A stretch of 64,000 nucleotides of DNA from Dolomedes plantarius (Eukaryota; Arthropoda; Arachnida; Araneae; Dolomedidae). Shown piece after piece: positions 57,783 to 64,000 of the stretch. Position 1 is the first letter of the stretch. Every line of letters begins with the position of its first letter. Both the position numbers and the translations under genes were made by a program. The notes below the pieces were generated by a model. That model was not told the origin of the DNA and did no database searches. It was given only the letters and a program-made list of their open reading frames with translations. The stretch spans positions 203,091,504 to 203,155,503 of the forward strand of contig OU015492.1 in NCBI GenBank assembly GCA_907164885.2, read 5' to 3'.

Positions 57783-58601
57783 CTAGCTGAATACCCCTGC
57801 TTCGCTACGGAGTACATTTTAGGATAATTGCAATAAAAAAATAATAAAATTGCTTTTTAGAGGATTTCCTTATAAATAATATTTTTTTTGTTTCTTCATT
57901 GCGTGGAACTAATATTACCAGGCTCGTCCGCGAACTTACACGTGAGCAAGCTACGTAAAACTGACCGTGGGAAAAACAATTTTCCTTTAAATCTACACCT
58001 GCGAATTTAAAGTTTGGTCTTGAGACTTATTTATCGTCATGGTGAAGCATACTGTGAGTGTAAATTGTAGTTTTATATATAGGTTTAATTTAATATCCAT
58101 AAAACATACTGATTTGAATTCAATTCTTAAAAAACTTCCATCTCAATTAGTCTAGTGGTTAAATTTTATCTTTTACAGTATTTTAATATTTCTTTTGTCA
58201 ATTTATTTCGTTGTTATGCACGTGACGCAAAATTAATTTAAAGTATCACAAAAAGAAAAGAAATCACGTGATCAGCATTTAATAAATTAAATTCTAAAAA
58301 TGAATCTTTAAAAATTCACCAAATATCAGAAAATGGAGGTAAAGATTCGAAAAAGATTTCATTTTAAAGGAATTTTTATGATCTTTCTCGTGATACAAAT
58401 TTTATAACTCCCAGATTATTTCAAATACAAACTTTTAAAAAAAAGTTACAAAAACAGCTTAAAAATTTAATTAAAAAAAAATCTTTCTTGGTGCAGCCCT
58501 ACACTATAGGAAGAATCGCCATGCAAATTTTCAGCCCTTTAGGTCCAGCGGTTTGGTCTGTGCGTTATCTGTCAGTCAGTCAGCCACGGAACTGCTTTAG
58601 A
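57783..58601 (-). mobile_element. Helitron family 1 member with helicase remnant
   Basis: Plus-strand ends are CTAGCTGAATACCCCTGC (57783) and GGAACTGCTTTAGA (to 58601), the same termini as the shorter copies. It differs from them in the half near the CTAG end, where a broken helicase C-terminus is encoded. It shares GTGATCAGCATTTAATAAAT and GCAAATTTTCAGCCC with them. Confidence 0.88.
57835..58070 (-). pseudogene. Helitron helicase C-terminus, frameshifted
   Basis: Minus-strand translation gives TMTINKSQDQTLN in one frame. After a shift near 58005 it gives GVDLKENCFSHGQFYVACSR in the next, followed by VSSRTSLVILVPRNE. TINKSQGQT and HGQxYVAxSRV are the last conserved helicase motifs (V and VI) of Helitron Rep/helicase proteins. 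Rep and earlier helicase motifs are absent. This fragment anchors the whole short family as Helitrons. Confidence 0.88.
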
Positions 58602-59530
58602 TTATATCGACTACCCTCCTTACTTAAAGTGCCCTAACTAATATTTTTAACTTTTCGGGAAAAATGTGAAGCTGTTAGGACGCTGATTAAAGAACAGTTA
58701 GGACAAATATGTTAAATAGTTTTTAGAGCCTCTTAGAGTAGATAGAACATTCCAACTTGGTGAAGAAAGTTGAAAAACATATGGAAGTAAAACATTTAAA
58801 AAACGAAAATGTAAATCTTGCACTTGAGACATTTTTCAGGAGGCAGTCTCTTTCTCATTGCATCTCAATGCCAAAAGTTATGTTAATGCCTCACATACCG
58901 GCTGAATTAACCTAAATTGCGAATAAGTTATTTTTGTTTGGGTAATTTCTTGAAATCACTTAAAGAAATAATTTGAAATGACCTCAGTAACATTAAACTT
59001 TTCGGCACTTAAGTCTATCGGTTCGAGTCCACTAGTTTGCGTGGGTGTTTGTAATTATATAAAGTGGTTTCTAGTCAAACCGTGCTTTTCTAGTCTGTTT
59101 AGCCTCCCATAACAAGAGACTATGTCGTCACATTGATATATTTATTCATAGGCATAGCGATTAATAAAAACAGTATCATAAAATACACTAAATGAAACTG
59201 TTTACTGAACCAAGAATTCTTTGTGTGGTGTCTTTAATTGCTTTCTTTTGAATACTTTTTTTTTTTTAATTATTATTGCAAAAGAACTTGATTGTACATC
59301 ATTGGCTCCCATGCATCAAAGATGCATGAGATTGGAGCCTTTAAACAAAAATAGAACAGCTGAACAATACAAAAACAATAAGTTAGAGAAGAACAATAAT
59401 TGCATCAAAACGGCAAATATGAAATACATAAACATGAAAGAAAATCAGTCGCTGGATGTCAATTGCATCAACTCCCTAGCCCGCCAATATCGACTGTTGT
59501 ATAAGTTTTCTTCGTTCAATGAAGAACAAC
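58602..59530. other. mostly unassigned, one SINE remnant
   Basis: Near 58998-59120 a B-box-like CGGTTCGAGTCCAC and a diverged SINE body (GCGTGGGTGTTTGTAATT) are visible. The frame 59221-59541 (106 codons) has no motif I recognise. Confidence 0.4.
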
Positions 59531-59821
59531 TTAGTAAATGATCTTTGTCCATCTGAAAGTTCTGGTTGCACAAAGGACTGCTATATATACCAATACTGTA
59601 TAGATGTTTAGCAAGGCAGTCATGTCCAGGCGAAAGGCCGCTACTGCAATGGACCTTGGGGAGTCTGGGATTTTATTGATTGATTCCCTCCATCTCTTAT
59701 TCTTGATTTCCTCTAATAAATTGATATCATAGTTTTTCCTCACCACATTTTTTATAATTCTTTTAAATTCTTTGTGTTTTGAATAAAAAATTGGTAAAAT
59801 TGAACAATGGCATTTTCTCAT
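59531..59821 (-). pseudogene. LINE ORF2 C-terminal remnant with frameshift
   Basis: The frame reads WRESINKIPDSPRSIAVAAF and then RLD. In the next frame the sequence continues GHDCLAKHLYSIGIYSSPLC and NQNFQMDKDHL. The order AAFRL, TGHDCL.KHL.RIGI, P.C..C and DH is typical of the ORF2 tail of arthropod LINEs. One indel near 59630 separates the halves. It is a different element from the one at 52.5 kb. Confidence 0.7.
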
Positions 59822-59881
59822 ATCTAATACCTCAGTGAATTATTTCTCCAGTTTTTGTGACAGCCAAAATACTTACATTAA

Positions 59882-60527
59882 GGGGACAATTCGAATTTTT
59901 TAAATTTTCAATTTTTAACTCCATATAAAAAATGAGAATAATTAATTTTCTACTTTACTACGTTGAAAACCCTTAGAATTCAAAATAAGGAATTTTTGGA
60001 AGAATCATGCCCGTTTTTCAAAAAAAGTTTTCAAAAATGCTAACTTTTTCAAAATGCTCTATGCGCATTATATATCAATTAAAATTCTTAAATTTTGTAT
60101 TATAAGTTTACCATACGTATATAAATATAAATGTGCATTTAATTTTTTTATATGAATCTAATGTCTTAAATAATTTTTTTTGTATTCTGTGTGTTTTTTT
60201 ATGTTTTTACTTTATTTTTTTATCTATAAATATGAAAAATATTTGTGATTTCAAAGAATTATGCACAGTTTTGTGACAAACACTCCACATAACAATTCTG
60301 AGAAAATTGAAAGATATCAGAGGAAAATGAATACGCATGGAACCTTTTGAAAAATTCTATTATTTTTGAAGAACTTTTTGATAAGCAGGTCCTATTCCTC
60401 CAGAAAATACTAATTTGTGAATTCTAAGTATTTTCAATGCAATAGAAAAGAATATTATGTTCATGGGGTATATAGAGTAAAATATTGAACATTAAAGAAG
60501 ATCGAGATTGAAGGTCCCTTTGTTCCC
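59882..60527. mobile_element. TTAA-target MITE, copy C
   Basis: TTAA lies on both sides (59878-59881 and 60528-60531). Ends are GGGGACAATTCGA and GAAGGTCCCTTTGTTCCC. The body is shared with 13,274-13,941 in the same orientation. Confidence 0.8.
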
Positions 60528-60531
60528 TTAA

Positions 60532-61246
60532 AGATGTGTAAAAAATATACGTCAAACTCGAGCATATTTTTTGCTCTTTTTTTTTTGCAGAATTCTGTTG
60601 TTCATAATTGTTTTTCTGTATGTCATTTCTGTATGTTTTTCTGTATGTCAGAACCCCGATTATCTGTGATCGGATAAACCATACTTCACGAAAAAAAAAC
60701 CCAACGGTTAGGTATAAAATGCGAAGTTTGACACCAATCGCAAACAAGGCAGCATAAAAGCAAGAAATTTTTTCAGAGGAACACTGAAAGTCAATGTAAA
60801 ATTTATTATTATTTTGATTTAACCTATTATAAACAGTATTTATAGTTCATATAAAATCTCTTAGAATAATCCATAGTTGTCCATTTTCCAGTGAACAGGG
60901 CCATTGCTAACCGTGTTTTTCAAATTTCTGCGCGCAACCTGTTGACTCATTATCATGGGTAATAGGGGGTTTAGTGTATCCATATTAAGCAGAAAAGATT
61001 TACATACAAATAGCTTTCGTTATGGAGGAAGAAGTTTGAAAAGCGGATTGCGTTAGACAATATCATTCCGTAGATAATTACTTGCCTTGCTTTGTATGCT
61101 TTGGTTACCTTGTATGTCAGCAGTCAAGACTTATTATCTTGAAGAAATGGTGTGCTATTAATTAGGTAAAGAGTTATGATCCTGGATGCAGTAGTCAGTG
61201 ACACATTTCTGTAAGTACGCACCTGGCATCAAAGCTTTTTACCACT
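60532..61246. other. no recognisable gene
   Basis: Includes a short tandem of TTTCTGTATGTCA near 60615-60655. The minus-strand frame 60424-60747 overlaps a MITE end and has no domain. Confidence 0.45.
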
Positions 61247-61250
61247 TTAA

Positions 61251-61991
61251 GGGGACTTGTTACTCTTAAATCTTTAAAACATTCGATTTTTTAAAAAAAA
61301 ATATATGTTAAAGCCTTATCATTTCTGAACAAAATAAAGCAAACCGCATGAAAATATTCTGCTTAGTTCCGGAGATATTGATATTCTAAATATTTAATTA
61401 CTCATCAAGTTTAAGGTATGAAAAATTTTAAACTCATTTTTCTCAAAATGTAATTTTGCATAATTCCGCAACTGATATCTCAAAAACTATGAAACATAAT
61501 TCCATGAAATTTTTATTGCTGCATAATCGTGTTATTATATTGCTTCTGAACTAGAATTATTGCAATCACTGCACATTTTGTTATTTTTTTCAGGGGTAAA
61601 TTAATGCAAAAAATTAAGGAAATTTTAAGTAAAATTTGAGCAGTTGAAAAAATATTTTAATGTTGAATGTTTTATGTTCAATTGTATTTTGAATTATTTA
61701 TTTTAAATATAAAATAGGAATTATACATTTAAGTGTAAAATTAATTTCATAGTTCTGCGCGCAAGCCAGTATACAATAAAAATACTTAAAAAACAAGGTA
61801 TATCTAAAGCATTAAAAAAAAAAATATTTAAAATTATTTTGAGAGTTGAAAATTTGTTTATTAAAATAAATATATCAATTTATCATATACATAAAATTTG
61901 GAAAAATTGGGAGTAAATTGAAATAGTTACAAAGGAGTCAAAAAGTATGAAAATATGCCTTATTTCCTCGACTTAAGAGTCGTGAGTCCCC
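61251..61991. mobile_element. TTAA-target MITE, different subfamily (D)
   Basis: TTAA flanks it (61247-61250 and 61992-61995). Ends GGGGACTTGTTACTCTTAA and GAGTCGTGAGTCCCC are inverted. The interior differs from copies A-C and includes ATATCTCAAAAACTATGAAA. It is non-coding. Confidence 0.7.
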
Positions 61992-62081
61992 TTAACCTTT
62001 TCCTTACGGGGTGGGATAGCATGTATCCCAAAATACGGGCCCAAGAATGGATATATATGTATATATATATAAGTATGTATA

Positions 62082-62084
<3 letters not shown>

Positions 62085-62141
<57 letters not shown>

Positions 62142-62164
62142 GGAAGGAGTTAGTACTCCTTCCT
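62085..62164. repeat. AT microsatellite followed by a perfect hairpin
   Basis: An AT run of about 53 bases ends in TGT. Then AGGAAGGAGT (62141-62150), loop TAGT, and ACTCCTTCCT (62155-62164) form a 10-bp perfect stem. TG at 62138-62139 could be the outer edge of the 3' LTR of the minus-strand gypsy element; this is not proven. Confidence 0.7.
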
Positions 62165-62531
62165 TTAGAAGTGAATCATTAGACTTAATTATTTTGAACA
62201 TTTAATTAAACTAGACGATGTTTACAAGACAGGACTAACACTTAGTATGAAATTAAAAAATAAACACAGAAGCATCAAAAGAGCTAAACATCGGGAGCTT
62301 GCAGAACAACACATCCGCTTAAAGTCCTTCGTGCCGCAGTAGTAGGAGTGGAAGTTGTAGTAATAGTTCAGTTGTGTTGCCAAACTCACTCTCACACGGC
62401 CGTTCTGACTTTCCAGACGTCCGCGGCTGGGTTGTCAACAATAATTCTGAAAAGATAAAAAAAAAAAAAGAGCAGAAAAAGGAAAAATATTTCAAAAAAT
62501 CAAGCAGTGTTCAACACAGTGGTATTGGTGT
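62165..62531 (-). other. downstream region of the gypsy element, possible 3' LTR
   Basis: It lies between the pol stop and the hairpin at 62141. Minus-strand TGTTGACAACCCAGCC (near 62424-62439) could be an LTR start, giving an LTR of about 300 bases to 62138. I see no clear polypurine tract beside it. The 5' LTR needed for comparison is outside the window. Confidence 0.3.
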
Positions 62532-64000
62532 TCAGTTTCTGCACCACTGTTTCATTTTGTCCGCTGCAGTTGATGTTATGGTTGGACCATCGTGATGTCC
62601 TAACTTTCGAACTTCGTAACGATCGTTGGGGTTGATGTTCGTGATCTCATATGGTCCGAAGAACTTTGGTCGGAGCTTTAATCCGGTTCCAAATTGAGTT
62701 CGTTGTATTGCCACTTTGTCACCGATCTTGTATTTACAAGCCGGTTTACGCCGTTTGTTATATTGTCGTATGTTTTCTTCCTGTAGACGGAGGATATTTC
62801 GTTTAGCTTCGATACGTAACGCTTCTTTGTCATCAAGAATTCTTTGGTGGTGTTCCTCGTCAAGAAGATTTTTAATCTGTAGATCCTCTTGTTGTTTCAT
62901 TTTAACACCAATTAAAAGTTGAAAGGGTGTGAATTTTGTACTGCGTGTGGTGGTACTATTTAAGATACGTTGCAATCTTGGGACATATTTAAACCATTTG
63001 TCAGGTTCATCTAGAGCTAACTTAGTTAAAACGGGAATAATTGTGCCATGAACACGCTCAACCTGACCGTTGCCACGTGGCACACCTGTTGCTATTGAAA
63101 TGTGTTCAATTGACTGTTCCTGGCAGTAACTTTGAAATTCTGAAGATGTGAATGCGCTACCTTTGTCAGTAATGATTTTTGAAGGGTTGCCAAATGTAGT
63201 TTGTTGCAAGGATAATTTGTCTAAGGCATCTTTCGTAGAGGTGGACTTCACGGGATAGATCCATACAAATTTGGAAAAGGCATCAACTACTGTAAAAAGA
63301 TACTTATAACATTTTTTTGTCGATGGTAAAGGTCCTAAAAAGTCGCAATGGTAACATTCAAGGGGTGCATCACCTTTTGGAATGGGGTGAAGGTATCCTT
63401 CTTGTTTTCCAGATTTTCGCGAGGACAAAATGCAAGGAATACAGTTCGAAATAATTTCTTGAACTAATTTCTTAAGTTGAGGAATGAAAAATTCACGAGA
63501 AACAATTAATTCGGTTTTTTGTGAAGCAAAATGACCTTGTGAATGGGCGTTTAGCACTATTTCTTTCTGCATCATTTGTGGTACTACTAAAAGTTCGGCA
63601 TCCTGATGAAGTTTATAAAGAATTCCGTTTTTAACAAAAAATTCATCAGAAGGTGTAGATTCAAGCATAGATTTAATTTGAGATATAAATTCATCCTGGT
63701 CTTGGGCATTTTTCACCTTTTGAGTGATATCATTTGAGGTAATTACAAGAATGGGGTTACGACTTAAAGCATCAACATGTTTCATCTGTCTACCGGGTCG
63801 ATGACAAACTTCATAATCAAAGTCTTCTAACATCAATGCCCATCGAGCAATTTTAGCTGGTAGGTCTTTTTTGTGCATCGTTTTTTGGAAAGCATCACAA
63901 TCGGTGATAATTTTAAATTTTGTTCCCAACAAGTAGTTTCGAAATTTTTTTAGCGCTTCAATAACGGCAAGAACTTCCAGTTCATAACTATGATATTTTT
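62532..64000 (-). CDS. Ty3/gypsy pol fragment: RNase H and integrase, runs off the window
   Basis: The frame stays open to base 64000, with YHSYELEVLAVIEALKKF (an RNase H motif) upstream of the first methionine at 63932. Residues below count from that methionine. RNase H ends with HRPGRQMKHVDALSR (to about residue 58). The integrase zinc finger is H130, H134, C164, C167. The catalytic triad is D197 (HCDFLGP), D256 (ITDKGSAF) and E292 (GQVERVHG), with 35 residues between D256 and E292. A GPY/F module reads KFFGPYEI (423-430). I see no chromodomain after it. The protein would remove template RNA and insert the element cDNA. No stop or frameshift is visible in this part, so the copy may be recent. 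Confidence 0.93.
   Translation of the reverse strand, partial: KYHSYELEVLAVIEALKKFRNYLLGTKFKIITDCDAFQKTMHKKDLPAKIARWALMLEDFDYEVCHRPGRQMKHVDALSRNPILVITSNDITQKVKNAQDQDEFISQIKSMLESTPSDEFFVKNGILYKLHQDAELLVVPQMMQKEIVLNAHSQGHFASQKTELIVSREFFIPQLKKLVQEIISNCIPCILSSRKSGKQEGYLHPIPKGDAPLECYHCDFLGPLPSTKKCYKYLFTVVDAFSKFVWIYPVKSTSTKDALDKLSLQQTTFGNPSKIITDKGSAFTSSEFQSYCQEQSIEHISIATGVPRGNGQVERVHGTIIPVLTKLALDEPDKWFKYVPRLQRILNSTTTRSTKFTPFQLLIGVKMKQQEDLQIKNLLDEEHHQRILDDKEALRIEAKRNILRLQEENIRQYNKRRKPACKYKIGDKVAIQRTQFGTGLKLRPKFFGPYEITNINPNDRYEVRKLGHHDGPTITSTAADKMKQWCRN

Overview
The window is AT-rich animal DNA made almost entirely of transposable elements and their remains. DD41D mariner, Tc1, Tigger/pogo, hAT, TTAA-target (piggyBac-type) elements, Helitrons, tRNA-headed SINEs, LINE ends and a Ty3/gypsy element together fit an arthropod genome. 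A chelicerate is possible, but the sequence does not prove it. I found no host protein-coding gene, rRNA, functional tRNA or CRISPR array. The window reads as intergenic or deep intronic DNA.

Layout. 1-4.8 kb: a complete mariner-type element (1864-3161) with a long DD41D transposase, set in a 52-bp tandem repeat, then a Tc1 fragment and several tRNA-SINE copies. 6.5-9.9 kb: a piggyBac-like MITE, a MITE with perfect 19-bp ends, a TTAACG-ended MITE and a Helitron with a duplicated 3' end. 10.8-13.9 kb: a Tc1 element with 224-bp inverted repeats and a broken transposase, a Helitron and a TTAA MITE. 14-15.3 kb: GC-rich repeats and SINEs. 16.1-17.1 kb: a Helitron-like element with an inverted repeat.

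17,661-38,509 is one 10.4-kb sequence present twice in direct orientation, with a run of exactly 100 Ns (28,051-28,150) between the copies. This looks like the unmerged overlapping ends of two contigs rather than a real tandem duplication. Each copy holds three hAT-type elements (plus one nested inside another), a 155-bp minisatellite, two Helitrons and an AT microsatellite.

38.5-50 kb: nested insertions with readable history. A hAT element carries a Helitron and a TTAA MITE, a Tigger element carries a Helitron, and TTAACG MITEs carry a Helitron or a pogo-like MITE. A GC-rich 758-bp insert of unknown type sits between 16-bp direct repeats. 50-59 kb: SINEs, a 5'-truncated LINE with a 15-bp target-site duplication, a GC-rich palindromic repeat cluster, a hAT MITE with a perfect 8-bp duplication, a fold-back element, and a Helitron that still carries a broken helicase C-terminus. 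59.5-64 kb: a LINE remnant, two TTAA MITEs and the 3' part of a Ty3/gypsy pol gene (RNase H and integrase) that runs off the window end on the minus strand.

The open frames that look most intact are the mariner transposase (1918-3087) and the gypsy pol fragment (62,532-64,000). Almost everything else is non-autonomous or decayed. Where elements can work together is in trans: the many short elements would depend on transposases or helicases encoded by full-length relatives elsewhere.
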